A stretch of DNA of 64,000 nucleotides. Origin: Deefgea tanakiae (GTDB lineage Bacteria > Pseudomonadota > Gammaproteobacteria > Burkholderiales > Chitinibacteraceae). The stretch covers positions 2,046,001 to 2,110,000 of the forward strand of contig NZ_CP081150.1 in the NCBI RefSeq assembly GCF_019665765.1, read 5' to 3'. Position 1 is the first letter of the stretch. Each line of letters opens with the position of its first letter. A program made the translations under genes and the position numbers. This document shows positions 27,352 through 37,375 of the stretch, in pieces. The notes under the pieces are model-generated. The model was not told the DNA's origin. It ran no database searches and saw nothing but the letters and a program-made list of their open reading frames with translations.

Positions 27352-27380
27352 ATTAATCAATATTGGAATTTTATTGTCAA
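27352..27380 (-). promoter_or_regulatory. Promoter candidate for the sRNA
   Basis: On the minus strand TTGACA (27380-27375), 17-bp spacer, ATTAAT (27357-27352). A second possible -10, TATAAT, lies at 27330-27325 without a good -35. Predicted transcript start is near 27345 or 27318. Confidence 0.5.
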
Positions 27381-27420
27381 GCGTCTTTTTCAATAAAAAT
27401 AGAGTCACCTTTTTCAGAAA

Positions 27421-27444
27421 ATGTAGTCAAATGACTTACTACAT
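27421..27444. promoter_or_regulatory. Palindrome upstream of the sRNA promoter
   Basis: ATGTAGT...ACTACAT, 7-bp arms spaced by 10 bp, centred about 90-115 bp upstream of the predicted start. Overlaps a second nested dyad AGTCA/TGACT. Its arms recall, but do not match, the GacA/UvrY box (TGTAAG-N6-CTTACA). A protein-binding site is plausible. Confidence 0.35.
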
Positions 27445-27793
27445 TAATCGAAAAAAAATAAATGCTGCGCCGCAACAAAACCAAAGCATAACCTAACAAT
27501 AATAGATTCAATCAGCAGAAATAAATTGTGCAACACAGCATTAGGCTTTAATTATGTAATAACCCAACTGTGCATTTAGTAATTTTTTGTGAACTACTAC
27601 ACAATTTTTTTACACTTTAGCGACAGGAAGGAAACTCACGATCTGCAAATTTTCGGCGTTAAATTACGGAAAAATAACAAAACATTATATTTGTGTAATT
27701 TTAAATTTTGAAAGGAAGGAAGTAATTAGAGAAAAATGGACTCGTCATAATGTCAGCAACTGGTATTAGTTGTTAATGACGATTGAATTTACT
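27445..27793. other. AT-rich non-coding region
   Basis: About 350 bp with no credible reading frame and very high A+T (poly-A and poly-T tracts). It probably holds upstream control for the sRNA and the 3' end of the following minus-strand gene, whose stop is at 27794. No named element was recognised. Confidence 0.5.
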
Positions 27794-28273
27794 TTAAGGG
27801 CGATTGCCTAAATTCCAACGCGCACAATACCACTTGGTCTGTTCTTCTGAGACACGCACCAAGACACTACCAAATTTTGATAGGTAGCGTGGATAAGGGC
27901 CGGGTAACTCTACAAAAGTGAAACCTAGGCGAGACTCAATATTTTTCCGTACGGTATCAACTGGTGAATTGATTAAAACACCCACCATCAGTGCACCCGA
28001 CTCAGGCGTATTAACAAAGACTTCTTGGGCTTGATTACCTGCTAACTGAGCATTTTTTCCATTGAACCACTCAGCCTCACCCCAGACTCGAATGGGCGCA
28101 TCTAAGTATTTACGAAAATAATCACGCCACCATGCAGTAGACCAATCACTCCGGCAAGCTAAGGCCGCTTCGACTTTATCTCCAAAGTGGCTAGGCAGCG
28201 CGGCATACGCATTCGGTGCATAAAACAACGCCACCACAATCCCGCTGGCAATAACTTGCTTCAATGGGCTCAT
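27794..28273 (-). CDS. Small secreted protein of unknown function
   Basis: 159 residues with a clear signal peptide (hydrophobic VIASGIVVALFYAP, cleavage after NAYA). The mature part has two cysteines far apart (ALACRSDW and WYCARWN), able to form a disulfide, and is tryptophan-rich. No domain recognised. AAAGGACG precedes the ATG. It starts 31 nt after the ppc stop on the same strand and is probably co-transcribed with it. Confidence 0.75.
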   Translation of the reverse strand: MSPLKQVIASGIVVALFYAPNAYAALPSHFGDKVEAALACRSDWSTAWWRDYFRKYLDAPIRVWGEAEWFNGKNAQLAGNQAQEVFVNTPESGALMVGVLINSPVDTVRKNIESRLGFTFVELPGPYPRYLSKFGSVLVRVSEEQTKWYCARWNLGNRP

Positions 28274-28304
28274 GGTGGCGTCCTTTTGGTTGCAGAAGGT
28301 GTGT

Positions 28305-31067
28305 TTAGCCGCTGTTGCGTAAACCTGCTGAAACGCCGTTAATCGTCAAATGCACTGCGTGACGAAGTTCTTCCGAATCATCACCACCGCGAATGCGCTT
28401 GAGCAACTCAACTTGCAAATGATTCAGTGGGTCAAGATAAGGTAAACGATTATCTAGGCTGCGTGCCAAGGTTGGATTATCACCCAATAATTGCTCATGG
28501 CCAGTAATTGCCAACACTGCATCAACTGAACGTTGCCATTCCGCTTTAATGCGACCGAAAATACGTGCAGCAACGGCTTGATCTTGCACCAATTCCGAAT
28601 AACGTTCGGCAATCGCAATATCCGATTTGGCCAAGACCATTTCCATATTCGAAATCGTCACTTGCAAGAATGACCAATCTGCATACAAATCACGCAACAA
28701 GGCTAAACCGTCATCGCCGGTTTCTGCCAAATACTCAGCAATCGCAGTGCCAAAACCATACCAGCCCGGCAACATCAAACGACATTGCGACCAAGAGAAC
28801 ACCCAAGGAATCGCACGCAAATCACCAATACTAGTTGTGTTTTTACGAGCAGCTGGACGAGAACCGATATTTAGATTTGGAATTTCCTTAATTGGCGTTG
28901 CCTCAAGGAAATAGGTAATGAAATCAGGCGTTGCGTATACCAAATCACGATAGAACTGATAAGCACGCGTCGACAAACGCTCCATTAAAGCACGGCGCGC
29001 CAAGACTTCATCGGTCTCAACAATCGCAGGTTGGAAGCTAGCATCTAAAGTTGCTGCGACCAAAATTTCCAAATTACGACGACCCACTTCGCGATCAGCA
29101 TACTTTGCAGTGATCACTTCACCTTGTTCGGTAATGCGAATTTGACCATTCACTGAGCCTGCAGGTTGCGCCAAGATAGCATCATAAGCTGGGCCACCAC
29201 CACGACCAACCGTACCACCACGACCATGGAATAAGCGTAATTTAATGCCCGCAGCCGTAAAGACATCGACCAAAGTCAACTCGGCCTTATAAAGCTCCCA
29301 GTTCGAAGTGAGGTAACCGCCCTCTTTATTCGAATCCGAATAGCCCAACATCACTTCTTGCACATGGTTACGACAATTCAAAAGCTGACACCATTGAGTC
29401 AGTGCGAACATTTCACCCATGATCTTGCCGCTATTACGCAAATCAGGTGTGGTTTCAAACAATGGGATGATATTAACTTTGCTGCGTACTTGCGGCGCTA
29501 AAGACACAAGGCCAACATCATTAAGCAAGACAGCCACTTCCAACATATCCGAAACGGACTCACAGTTAGAAATAATATAGTTTGGCAGCACTGCTTCACC
29601 GTAACGAGCTTGCAACTCGGCAGCCGCATGAAGGATGTCTAATTCTTGCTGCACTTCTGGGCTATACGCAACATCGTATGGACAAATCAATGGCCGCGGA
29701 CTAGCCAACTCGCGCAGTAGCACAGTACGACGTGACTGCTCATCGAGCTTACTGTACTCCTCAAGACCTGCTTGCTGGAATAACTCATTGATCATTTTTT
29801 CATGAATCGCTGAGTTTTGGCGCATATCAACTGGCGCCAAGAAGAAGCCAAACACCGACACTGCGCGTTGCAAACGGCGTAAACGGCCATTAGCCAATTT
29901 TGCTGCACCATGCGCCTTCAATGAATTCGCAATAACGGCTAAATCAGCAGAAAGCTCTTCTACATTCTTATATGCTGCAGCATGGGCCACATCGTGCAAT
30001 TCATGATGGAAGGTGCCGATTTCTAAAGCCGTTGCAAAAATACGTGATGCAATCGCAGAAACCGCAAGTCGATACGGCTCGCCATCTTTACGCGTTTGAT
30101 CTTCAACTGCCGTCGCCGCGAGCTCTGACAAGGCTTGGTCAACAGCGACCAAGCGAGTCGACATTGATAATTCGCCTTCGAGCTTTAAGCACTGCTGATA
30201 GTAATGATCAAGTGCAACGCCAGCTTGACGTGAAACCGCGTAGCGCATCACATCTGCAGTCACATTCGGGTTACCGTCGCGATCACCACCAATCCAGCTA
30301 CCCACCTGAATAAAGTTAGGCAATTGAATAGCTTCGCCATTCATCTCAGAAAATTTGTCTTCCAAATCTTGGTACAGACGCGGAATTTCATGCAAGAAGG
30401 TATTGCGGAAAAAGGTTGATCCGTTTTCGATTTCATCTTGTACTGTCAATTTAACGGTACGCACTTCACGCGTTTGCCATAGTGTGAGCATCACACGTTC
30501 CATGGCTTCTTGATTCGCCCGAGTTTCTTCTGGTGTCATTTGGCTACGGTCGCGCTCAGTGAGCAATTCAGCCAAAGCATTGTGGCAATTCAAAATGGTC
30601 TTGCGTTTTACTTCAGTTGGATGCGCAGTCATCACTGGCGCGATAAGCGTATCACCCAATAATGCCAACATTTCAGATGGTTTAACATCGCGTGCAATCA
30701 AATCATCAATCACCGCCGAGATACTGCCACGCTGCGCTTTCGATCCGGAAATCTTGTGCGCACGACGGCGACGATTGTGATGCAAATCCTCTGCTATATT
30801 GGATAAATGCGAGAAGTAGCTAAATGCACGAACCAATGCCATCGTCGTTGGCATATCCAAAATAGCCAAAGAGCGTGCCAACGCTTTACCCGCTTCCGGC
30901 TCATGGCCTTGTACATAACGAAAAGCCAATTGGCGAATCGCTTCAATTTGTTCAGCAGTCGCAGCACCTGCCTGTTCACGAATCGTGTCAGACAACAAGG
31001 CAGCAAGGAGATCAAGATCCCGCTTTAGGGGCTGGTCTTTCTCAGCAATAGGTAAGTTCACAGGCAT
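28305..31067 (-). CDS. ppc: Phosphoenolpyruvate carboxylase
   Basis: Carboxylates PEP to oxaloacetate, replenishing the TCA cycle. 920 residues from ATG 31067 (MPVNLPIAEKDQ), normal length; the open frame continues 18 codons further upstream without a ribosome site. Active-site signatures are intact: TAHPTEVKRKTIL with the catalytic histidine, GYSDSNKEGG, and FHGRGGTVGRGGGP, and the extreme C-terminus RNSG is usual (…NTG-like, involved in effector binding). Divergent from the PhzF-like gene, 114 bp apart. Confidence 0.95.
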   Translation of the reverse strand: MPVNLPIAEKDQPLKRDLDLLAALLSDTIREQAGAATAEQIEAIRQLAFRYVQGHEPEAGKALARSLAILDMPTTMALVRAFSYFSHLSNIAEDLHHNRRRRAHKISGSKAQRGSISAVIDDLIARDVKPSEMLALLGDTLIAPVMTAHPTEVKRKTILNCHNALAELLTERDRSQMTPEETRANQEAMERVMLTLWQTREVRTVKLTVQDEIENGSTFFRNTFLHEIPRLYQDLEDKFSEMNGEAIQLPNFIQVGSWIGGDRDGNPNVTADVMRYAVSRQAGVALDHYYQQCLKLEGELSMSTRLVAVDQALSELAATAVEDQTRKDGEPYRLAVSAIASRIFATALEIGTFHHELHDVAHAAAYKNVEELSADLAVIANSLKAHGAAKLANGRLRRLQRAVSVFGFFLAPVDMRQNSAIHEKMINELFQQAGLEEYSKLDEQSRRTVLLRELASPRPLICPYDVAYSPEVQQELDILHAAAELQARYGEAVLPNYIISNCESVSDMLEVAVLLNDVGLVSLAPQVRSKVNIIPLFETTPDLRNSGKIMGEMFALTQWCQLLNCRNHVQEVMLGYSDSNKEGGYLTSNWELYKAELTLVDVFTAAGIKLRLFHGRGGTVGRGGGPAYDAILAQPAGSVNGQIRITEQGEVITAKYADREVGRRNLEILVAATLDASFQPAIVETDEVLARRALMERLSTRAYQFYRDLVYATPDFITYFLEATPIKEIPNLNIGSRPAARKNTTSIGDLRAIPWVFSWSQCRLMLPGWYGFGTAIAEYLAETGDDGLALLRDLYADWSFLQVTISNMEMVLAKSDIAIAERYSELVQDQAVAARIFGRIKAEWQRSVDAVLAITGHEQLLGDNPTLARSLDNRLPYLDPLNHLQVELLKRIRGGDDSEELRHAVHLTINGVSAGLRNSG

Positions 31068-31181
31068 GGGGCAGTCCAACAAATAGAAGTTCAAGACAAT
31101 ATATTGTCGGCATTTTACCAAACTATGCCGTTTTCTGCCCCATTATGTGGCAGCCACCTTTTCTTTCTGGGCGATTGCTAA

Positions 31182-32024
31182 ATGCCACAATTTAACTTTC
31201 ATATTTTCAATGTTTTTGCCGAGAAACCCCGCTCGGGCGATCCGCTAATTGTATTTAATTGCGATGCATTACCAAATCAAGATACTTGCCAAGCACTTGC
31301 GTATCAAATGGGCGGTGTTGAAGTGGCTTTTTTTAGCGCAAATGATCGCAGGCTAATGTGCTTTACCCCGCAGCACGAATTACCCACTTCGGGGCGTGCT
31401 TTGCTTGGTGTTGCTGCGCTACTGCATCATCAAGACTCAAGCTTTAAATCAGCAATAATCACGACCGAAGCTGGCCCCACCACGGTGGAGTATGCAAGCG
31501 AAAGCAGCGTAATCATTTGCCCTGCGGGCAGTACCCGCCCCTGCGATCGAGGTCACCTAGACGTTGCGCAAGCACTCGACATCAGTGCCAAAGACATTAT
31601 TAATCCGATTTTATTTGTCGACAGTGGACTTGAACAATTAATGATTCAAGTGCGATCCAGACAAAGTGTTTTGCAAGCCAAGCCGCACCCCGCACTACTA
31701 ACCCATTGTTTAGCAAGCCCTAAATCATTAGTGCAAGCAACAATTTGGAGTATCGAGCACGATCTAGTTACGCTGCGCTGTTTTAGTGCAGATCCATTTC
31801 AAATCATTGAGGATTTTGGCTCTGGTATTGCTGCCGCCAATATTGCTAGTTACTTAATAGCAACTGGTGCAAAAACACCACTGAGTTTCAAAATTGAACA
31901 GGGTCATACAATTCAGAAATTAATCAGTCGCTTGTCTATTATTAATGTCAAAGTTGATCTACAACTACAAGTACACGTCAGTGGGAAAGTGAACTATCTG
32001 GGAAAAGGTATAATTGAACTCTAA
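31182..32024 (+). CDS. Divergent PhzF-family protein
   Basis: 280 residues with the two-domain PhzF fold expected from the N-terminus FNFHIFNVFAEKPRSGDP and FTPQHELPTSGRALLG. PhzF enzymes isomerise or epimerise small acids. Here the usual GNPLAVF reads SGDPLIVF and the CGHATLA motif reads SGRALLG, so the family histidine is replaced by Arg; a Glu remains in GGVEVAFF at the place of the catalytic glutamate. The protein may have lost or changed activity. Single gene, divergent from ppc. Confidence 0.72.
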   Translation: MPQFNFHIFNVFAEKPRSGDPLIVFNCDALPNQDTCQALAYQMGGVEVAFFSANDRRLMCFTPQHELPTSGRALLGVAALLHHQDSSFKSAIITTEAGPTTVEYASESSVIICPAGSTRPCDRGHLDVAQALDISAKDIINPILFVDSGLEQLMIQVRSRQSVLQAKPHPALLTHCLASPKSLVQATIWSIEHDLVTLRCFSADPFQIIEDFGSGIAAANIASYLIATGAKTPLSFKIEQGHTIQKLISRLSIINVKVDLQLQVHVSGKVNYLGKGIIEL

Positions 32025-32081
32025 TATTCAAGGCATAATGCGGGCTATAAATACCTTGATATTTGATATCTGGAGCAAGCA

Positions 32082-33701
32082 ATGACATTAAAATTTAAAG
32101 CATGGACGCTTTCCATCGCTGTACTCATTTCACTAATAGGCGTCATGCTCGTTGGTCTTAGCACAATGCGGGATATGAGTGCCTCAGATAACCAAGCCCG
32201 CATTGAGCAGTTACTCCGAAGCACTTATTTATCTATTGCTCAGTTAGAAAACCTAGCCGCTAGCGGCAAACTCACGGATGAGCAGGCCAAAGAAATCGCG
32301 ACTCAAATTTTACGAGAAAATAAATACCATAAATCCGAATACGTTTACGTAACCGACGAAAAACTTAACTTCGTCGCTACGCCACTTGACCCACAACTGC
32401 ACGGCACAAGCTTTAATGAATTTAAAGATGCCAAAGGCGGCAGCGTAGGCGCAATCGCAGTCGCAGCATTACAAAAATCAGGGGGCGCACTGACATCTTA
32501 TCCTTGGACTTCTGAGCGTGATGGCAAAGTCGTTGAACTTCTCTCTGTGGCACAAAAAACACCACGTTGGGGCTGGATTGTCGGTAATGGTGTTAGCTCA
32601 GCTGAAGCCGATGCTCGATTTTGGAGTAATGCGCGCTGGCAAGTTCTCGTCTGCTTAATTGTAGCGGGCATCGTTGGCTTCTTTATGCTCACTACCGTGC
32701 GCCGTATTTTGAATGATTTAGGTGGCGAGCCTGCTGACGTACTAAAACTAGTACAAAGCGTTGCTGATGGTAATTTACAAGACACCACCCAAATTGGCTC
32801 GGCATCACCGCAAAGTATTTTTGGCTCGGTGATTCGGATGCGTGAATCATTACGCACCGTCATGTCGCAACTCACTCAGGCCGTCAATACCCTGCACCAC
32901 ACCAGTGATGACATCGTATCACGGGCACAAGACAGCAATCGCTTGATTGAAGCGCAAGGCAACGCCGCTAGCCGCATTGCCCATACCGCCGAAGTGTTCG
33001 CCGATCAGACTCGTGCAGCAGAGGCCCAAGCCAATACCGCACGCCAACAAAGTGAATCAGCTACAGAAATCTCAGCAAAAGGCTTGAATGTGCTTTCATC
33101 TGCGGTCAAACGATTTGCCGATATTGAGCAAGCCGTTGGCGACACACAAAGCAGTATTGATGATTTGGCACAACGCGTAACCAGCATTTCAGCCGTCATT
33201 GCGGTGATTCGTGATGTGGCAGACCAAACGAACTTATTGGCGCTCAATGCCGCAATTGAAGCTGCTCGCGCTGGTGATATGGGCCGTGGTTTTGCGGTGG
33301 TGGCTGATGAAGTACGCAAACTTGCCGAACGCACCAGCTCAGCAACCCAAGAAATTGGCCTAACCATCACAGCTGTTCAAGGGAGTGGGCAAAACGCCAA
33401 AACTCGCATGGATGAAATGGTAGTTCAGCTCAAAGAAGGTATCCGCCAAGCTAAAGAAGGTGGAGAGGCCGTCAAAGCAATCCGCCAAGAAACAGAAGCC
33501 ACAGCTGCAGTGGTCGGCCAAATTGGTAATTCCTTGGCCGAGCAAGTGACATCCAGTATGGCGATTCGAAATGACGTCGACGAAGTAGCACAGTCTTCGA
33601 ACGGCACTATGTCTGCAGCACAGGGAACCGTTGGCGCAGCACAATCCATTAAAGTCGTATCAGGGCAACTAGCCTCGCTAGTTCAAAAGTTCAAACTCTA
33701 A
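32082..33701 (+). CDS. Methyl-accepting chemotaxis protein (single-Cache)
   Basis: Inner-membrane chemoreceptor, 539 residues. TM1 about 8-28, a periplasmic sCache_2-type sensor (about 32-185, with [20 protein letters not shown] and WGWIVGNGV), TM2 about 188-208, a short HAMP-like linker, then the signalling domain with the conserved hairpin tip [21 protein letters not shown]...[16 protein letters not shown]. No CheR-binding pentapeptide at the C-terminus (ends VQKFKL). Ligand unknown; sCache_2 sensors often bind small carboxylates. GGAGCAAGCA precedes the ATG. Confidence 0.92.
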   Translation: MTLKFKAWTLSIAVLISLIGVMLVGLSTMRDMSASDNQARIEQLLRSTYLSIAQLENLAASGKLTDEQAKEIATQILRENKYHKSEYVYVTDEKLNFVATPLDPQLHGTSFNEFKDAKGGSVGAIAVAALQKSGGALTSYPWTSERDGKVVELLSVAQKTPRWGWIVGNGVSSAEADARFWSNARWQVLVCLIVAGIVGFFMLTTVRRILNDLGGEPADVLKLVQSVADGNLQDTTQIGSASPQSIFGSVIRMRESLRTVMSQLTQAVNTLHHTSDDIVSRAQDSNRLIEAQGNAASRIAHTAEVFADQTRAAEAQANTARQQSESATEISAKGLNVLSSAVKRFADIEQAVGDTQSSIDDLAQRVTSISAVIAVIRDVADQTNLLALNAAIEAARAGDMGRGFAVVADEVRKLAERTSSATQEIGLTITAVQGSGQNAKTRMDEMVVQLKEGIRQAKEGGEAVKAIRQETEATAAVVGQIGNSLAEQVTSSMAIRNDVDEVAQSSNGTMSAAQGTVGAAQSIKVVSGQLASLVQKFKL

Positions 33702-33724
33702 TTCAAAACAAGACCCGCACTGTG

Positions 33725-33755
33725 CAAAGCCCAAGCCATCTTAGTTTGGGCTTTG
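33725..33755 (+). terminator. Hairpin after the chemoreceptor gene
   Basis: Stem CAAAGCCCAA/TTGGGCTTTG (10 bp) with an 11-nt loop, 24 bp after the stop. No T-run follows except within the stem; a stronger terminator follows at 33794. Confidence 0.5.
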
Positions 33756-33793
33756 TGATTTGAAGCCTTACTTATTGATTGAATGTGCACGCA

Positions 33794-33827
33794 AAAAAGC
33801 CGCTATGAATCAACATAGCGGCTTTTT
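33794..33827. terminator. Bidirectional intrinsic terminator
   Basis: 14-bp perfect stem (33794-33807 with 33814-33827) and loop AATCAA, A-tract left and T-tract right. Serves the chemoreceptor gene and the convergent AI-2E family gene. Confidence 0.9.
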
Positions 33828-33851
33828 CAAAATTGCAGAAATCCGCCAAAA

Positions 33852-34946
33852 TCAGTTACTGACCTCATCGCTGTTTGTCGAGTCTGTTGATGGCAATGAA
33901 TTTGAGGGGAAAATCCAGCTACGTGCCAATTCATAAAATACGGTTAGTAGCACTGGGCCGATAAATACGCCCAACATTCCAAAAGCTAGTGCGCCACCCA
34001 ATACACCAAATAAAATCAGAATAAATGGTAAACGGCTACCTTTACCAATCAGTAAAGGCTTAATCACATTATCCGCAGAGCTAACGACTAGCAACATCCA
34101 TAGCACCATGAAAATAGACCAGCCCACATCGCCTTGATGGTAAAGCCAAGCCGCAGCAGGTAAACCCAGCAATACAGGCCCCCCCGGCAACAAGGCTAGA
34201 ATAAAACTAGCGAATCCAAGCGTAGTTGCATTAGGAACACCGGCAATTAAATACGCAAACCAAGCCAATACGGCCTGTGCCATTGCGGTCCCCATAAAGC
34301 CATAAACCACACCTTTGGTTGAGCTCAGAGATACGGCCAATAATTCTATACTGCGCTCACCCGCTATACGCGCCATGAAGCCATGAATCCAAGCAAGTAA
34401 ATCCTCACCATCGAGATAGATAAAAAAGGCAATAAACAAACTCATCGCCAATAGCATCATGCCACTACCAATCTCAGTGACCAGCATTAATAGAATTTGC
34501 GATGCGGGTGCAATATAACTGCGTATCGTTTGTAAAGTTTCCGAATCTCTATCGCCAAGCTTGAGCCAGAATTGCTCAATATTAGCCCCAGCCAAAGGAA
34601 TACTCGTCAACCATTCAGGTAACTTTGGCCAGCCATGAGTAAATGAATCCTTGACTTGCATACCCCACACAGACACTACAGACGCAAATTCGCTGGCTGC
34701 AAAAATGACTGGCACTAAGAAAAACCCACCAAAAACGGCCATCATGGTCAGCGCGGCCAAAGCGCGCCGGCCTTTATACAACGCAACCAATTTTAGATAG
34801 GGTTTCCAAGTCGATAGCACCAAAATCCCTGCCCACAATGTCGCAGCAAGAAAGGGCTTGATAATTGCAAAAATAGTGAGCGATAAAAGGCAAATTGCAG
34901 CTAATGCAATCAATGGCTCGATTAAATCAGCAGTTTTATTTTTCAT
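33852..34946 (-). CDS. AI-2E family transporter (PerM/YdiK-like)
   Basis: 364-residue inner-membrane protein from ATG 34946 (MKNKTADLIEP); the frame runs further upstream without a ribosome site. Seven or eight hydrophobic segments and the C-terminal GPVLLGLPAAAWLY and GKGSRLPFILILFGVLGGALAFGMLGVFIGP stretch are family hallmarks. Members include exporters of autoinducer-2 and Na+/H+ antiporters; the substrate here is not known. The 99-residue gene lies upstream on the same strand, separated by a terminator. Confidence 0.87.
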   Translation of the reverse strand: MKNKTADLIEPLIALAAICLLSLTIFAIIKPFLAATLWAGILVLSTWKPYLKLVALYKGRRALAALTMMAVFGGFFLVPVIFAASEFASVVSVWGMQVKDSFTHGWPKLPEWLTSIPLAGANIEQFWLKLGDRDSETLQTIRSYIAPASQILLMLVTEIGSGMMLLAMSLFIAFFIYLDGEDLLAWIHGFMARIAGERSIELLAVSLSSTKGVVYGFMGTAMAQAVLAWFAYLIAGVPNATTLGFASFILALLPGGPVLLGLPAAAWLYHQGDVGWSIFMVLWMLLVVSSADNVIKPLLIGKGSRLPFILILFGVLGGALAFGMLGVFIGPVLLTVFYELARSWIFPSNSLPSTDSTNSDEVSN

Positions 34947-35043
34947 GTATTGCTTACCCTGTAAAAAAGTATCGCTAGGATAAGCGAAAAAATCGATTTT
35001 CAGTATTTCAGTCTGCGAAATGTAAAATAAACTGCACAAAAAA

Positions 35044-35068
35044 ATCGCCCCAAGTGAGTTGGGGCGAT
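35044..35068 (-). terminator. Intrinsic terminator on minus strand
   Basis: Stem ATCGCCCCAA/TTGGGGCGAT with loop GTGAG; on the minus strand a T7 run follows. Ends the transcript of the small gene at 35091-35390. Confidence 0.85.
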
Positions 35069-35090
35069 GCATCGGCAAAAAAGTGAAAAA

Positions 35091-35390
35091 TTAGCGACTC
35101 TGATTAGCCGTCATCCGAGCGCGATAAATCAATAAGCCCATCATATTGGCAACGTCCCTACGCACTTGCAAAGAATCAACCCGCCCAAAACGATCGCTCA
35201 ATGCCTCATGTACCTCACAAGCCAGGTGAAATAAAAGTGGTTTTTCACTCAATGGTGCTTTAACCAAATAGTGATTGATTTCATTCACAATTTGGTCGGC
35301 AAGTTCATCAGGATGAGTCGCACTCGACGTCAAAATACAATCCAGCAATCGCACCCCTATCACTCCCATTGAAAGTAACTGAATTGTCAT
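35091..35390 (-). CDS. Conserved-looking hypothetical protein
   Basis: 99 residues from ATG 35390 (MTIQLLSMGVIGVRLL), chosen because a GGGGG stretch lies upstream. Predominantly helical and soluble apart from a mildly hydrophobic N-terminus; no domain recognised. It has its own terminator and lies divergent from glmS. Coding is supported by the ribosome site, codon pattern and terminator. Confidence 0.65.
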   Translation of the reverse strand: MTIQLLSMGVIGVRLLDCILTSSATHPDELADQIVNEINHYLVKAPLSEKPLLFHLACEVHEALSDRFGRVDSLQVRRDVANMMGLLIYRARMTANQSR

Positions 35391-35551
35391 ACAACCCCCA
35401 CGCAGAATGCGGTATTGCTTTACTTTAGTGAGCAAAATCAGGCTTGGTAGCGGAATCCGTCAAACGGTAATGCGGGTATTTGAGTAGCGACAAGACGATG
35501 TATTTCTTCTACATTGCGATGATGCAATGCACCATTACGAGGAATCTATTT

Positions 35552-37375
35552 ATGTGCGGAATTGTTGGCGCGGTATCAGATCGCAATGTAGTACCTATGC
35601 TATTAGCTGGATTAGCTCGACTCGAATATCGTGGTTACGACTCCAGTGGCATCGCCTTAAACGGTAACCAGCAACTAGATCGAATCCGCGTCGCGGGTCG
35701 TGTTGCTGATTTGGCAGCGCGCTGCGAAAACAGCAACGGTACCAGCGGTATCGCACACACGCGCTGGGCTACTCACGGGATTCCTTCCGAAGCCAACGCA
35801 CATCCGCATCTAGGCGGTGACTCGATCATGGTGGTGCACAATGGAATCATCGAAAATCATGCCGAATTAAAACTCGAGCTGCAAGCAGCTGGCTATGTGT
35901 TTAGTTCAGAAACCGATACCGAAGCCATTGCCCATCTGATTCATTTTGAATATCAGCGCAGCGCAAATCTGCAAGCCGCAGTTCAAGCGGCGATACCACG
36001 CTTACGCGGTGCCTTTGCGATTGGTGTCAGTTGTCTTCACGAACCCAACTTACTCATCTGCGCACGTCAAGGTAGCCCTTTAGTGTTGGGACTAGGCTTT
36101 GGGGAGCAATTTTTTGCCTCTGATATTGCGGCACTGTTACCACTGACACAGCGCATGATTTACCTAGAAGAAGGTGATCTCGCCGTTGTGCAGCGTGCTG
36201 CCTTGCAGATTTTCGACATCAACGGCAATAGCGTCACTCGCCCTGCCCGTACATTAGACGTTGTCACTGATTCAGCTGATCTGGGCCCCTATCGCCACTA
36301 CATGCAAAAAGAAATTTTTGCCCAACCAACCGCGCTGGCGGACACACTCGCTGCAGCCCTCAAGCAAGGTTTTGCGCCAGAGCTGTTTGGCAACAATGCC
36401 ACCGATATTTTTAGCAAAACCACAGCAGTACGCATTGTGGCGTGTGGCTCTAGTTATCACGCCGGATTGGTGGCGCGCTACTGGATAGAGGAATACACCG
36501 GATTACCCGTCAGCGTCGATATTGCGAGTGAATACCGCTACCGCAGCGGCCGAGAACAAGATGGCACTCTGATCGTAGCGATTTCACAATCAGGCGAAAC
36601 AGCTGATCTGTTGGCCGCCCTACGCTCAGCCAAAGAACGTGGCCAAGTCAATGTATTGGCACTTTGTAATGTCGCTCACTCAACCCTCACCCGTGAAGCG
36701 GATCTAGTGAGCTTGACTCATGCCGGAATCGAAATCGGGGTCGCATCCACCAAAGCATTCACCACGCAATTAGCCGCGCTGTTTACACTAGCCGGCGCAC
36801 TAGCGCAAAGCCGGCAAACCTTGACATCAGAAGCACTCGCAGAGCTCGCTAACTGGTTACCGCGCTTGCCCGCAATATTTAATGATGTGTTCCCGCTAGA
36901 AACCCAAATCGAAGAATGGTCTCATCTACTCAGCCACTATGACCACGCCCTATTCCTTGGGCGCCATACGCTCTTCCCAATTGCACTAGAAGGCGCACTC
37001 AAACTCAAAGAAATCGCCTATATCCACGCCGAAGGCTACGCCGCAGGAGAACTGAAACACGGCCCACTCGCACTGGTTGATGAACACATGCCAGTGATTG
37101 TTTGCGCTGCCAATGATGAGCTATTCGATAAATTACTATCCAATCTGCGTGAAGTCGAAGCACGTGGAGGCAAAATATTTTTGATAGCTGAACCGGGTTG
37201 CGAAGCCGCATTTCCCTATTGCCAACACACCATCACGCTCCCCAGTATTACCGGACCACTCGCACCGATTGTATTCACATTGCCACTGCAATTCTTGGCC
37301 TACCACACCGCATGCCGCAAAGGAACCGACGTCGACAAACCAAGAAACCTTGCGAAAAGCGTGACTGTAGAGTAA
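35552..37375 (+). CDS. glmS: Glutamine-fructose-6-phosphate aminotransferase GlmS
   Basis: Makes glucosamine-6-phosphate from fructose-6-phosphate and glutamine, feeding peptidoglycan and LPS synthesis. 607 residues from ATG 35552, where processing exposes Cys2 (MCGIVGAVSD) as the glutaminase nucleophile; the longer open frame upstream is ruled out by this requirement, and GAGGA lies upstream. GYDSSGIAL and the two SIS domains (ACGSSYHAGL, SQSGETADLLAAL, AGELKHGPLAL) are intact, ending DKPRNLAKSVTVE. No glmS ribozyme is seen in the leader. Confidence 0.96.
   Translation: MCGIVGAVSDRNVVPMLLAGLARLEYRGYDSSGIALNGNQQLDRIRVAGRVADLAARCENSNGTSGIAHTRWATHGIPSEANAHPHLGGDSIMVVHNGIIENHAELKLELQAAGYVFSSETDTEAIAHLIHFEYQRSANLQAAVQAAIPRLRGAFAIGVSCLHEPNLLICARQGSPLVLGLGFGEQFFASDIAALLPLTQRMIYLEEGDLAVVQRAALQIFDINGNSVTRPARTLDVVTDSADLGPYRHYMQKEIFAQPTALADTLAAALKQGFAPELFGNNATDIFSKTTAVRIVACGSSYHAGLVARYWIEEYTGLPVSVDIASEYRYRSGREQDGTLIVAISQSGETADLLAALRSAKERGQVNVLALCNVAHSTLTREADLVSLTHAGIEIGVASTKAFTTQLAALFTLAGALAQSRQTLTSEALAELANWLPRLPAIFNDVFPLETQIEEWSHLLSHYDHALFLGRHTLFPIALEGALKLKEIAYIHAEGYAAGELKHGPLALVDEHMPVIVCAANDELFDKLLSNLREVEARGGKIFLIAEPGCEAAFPYCQHTITLPSITGPLAPIVFTLPLQFLAYHTACRKGTDVDKPRNLAKSVTVE

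Noticed and set aside
29972-30313. Plus-strand ORF inside ppc
   Set aside because: The opposite frame is unbroken PEP carboxylase with conserved motifs.
35436-35551. glmS ribozyme upstream of glmS
   Set aside because: No ribozyme core was seen and the leader is short; the element is chiefly found in Firmicutes.
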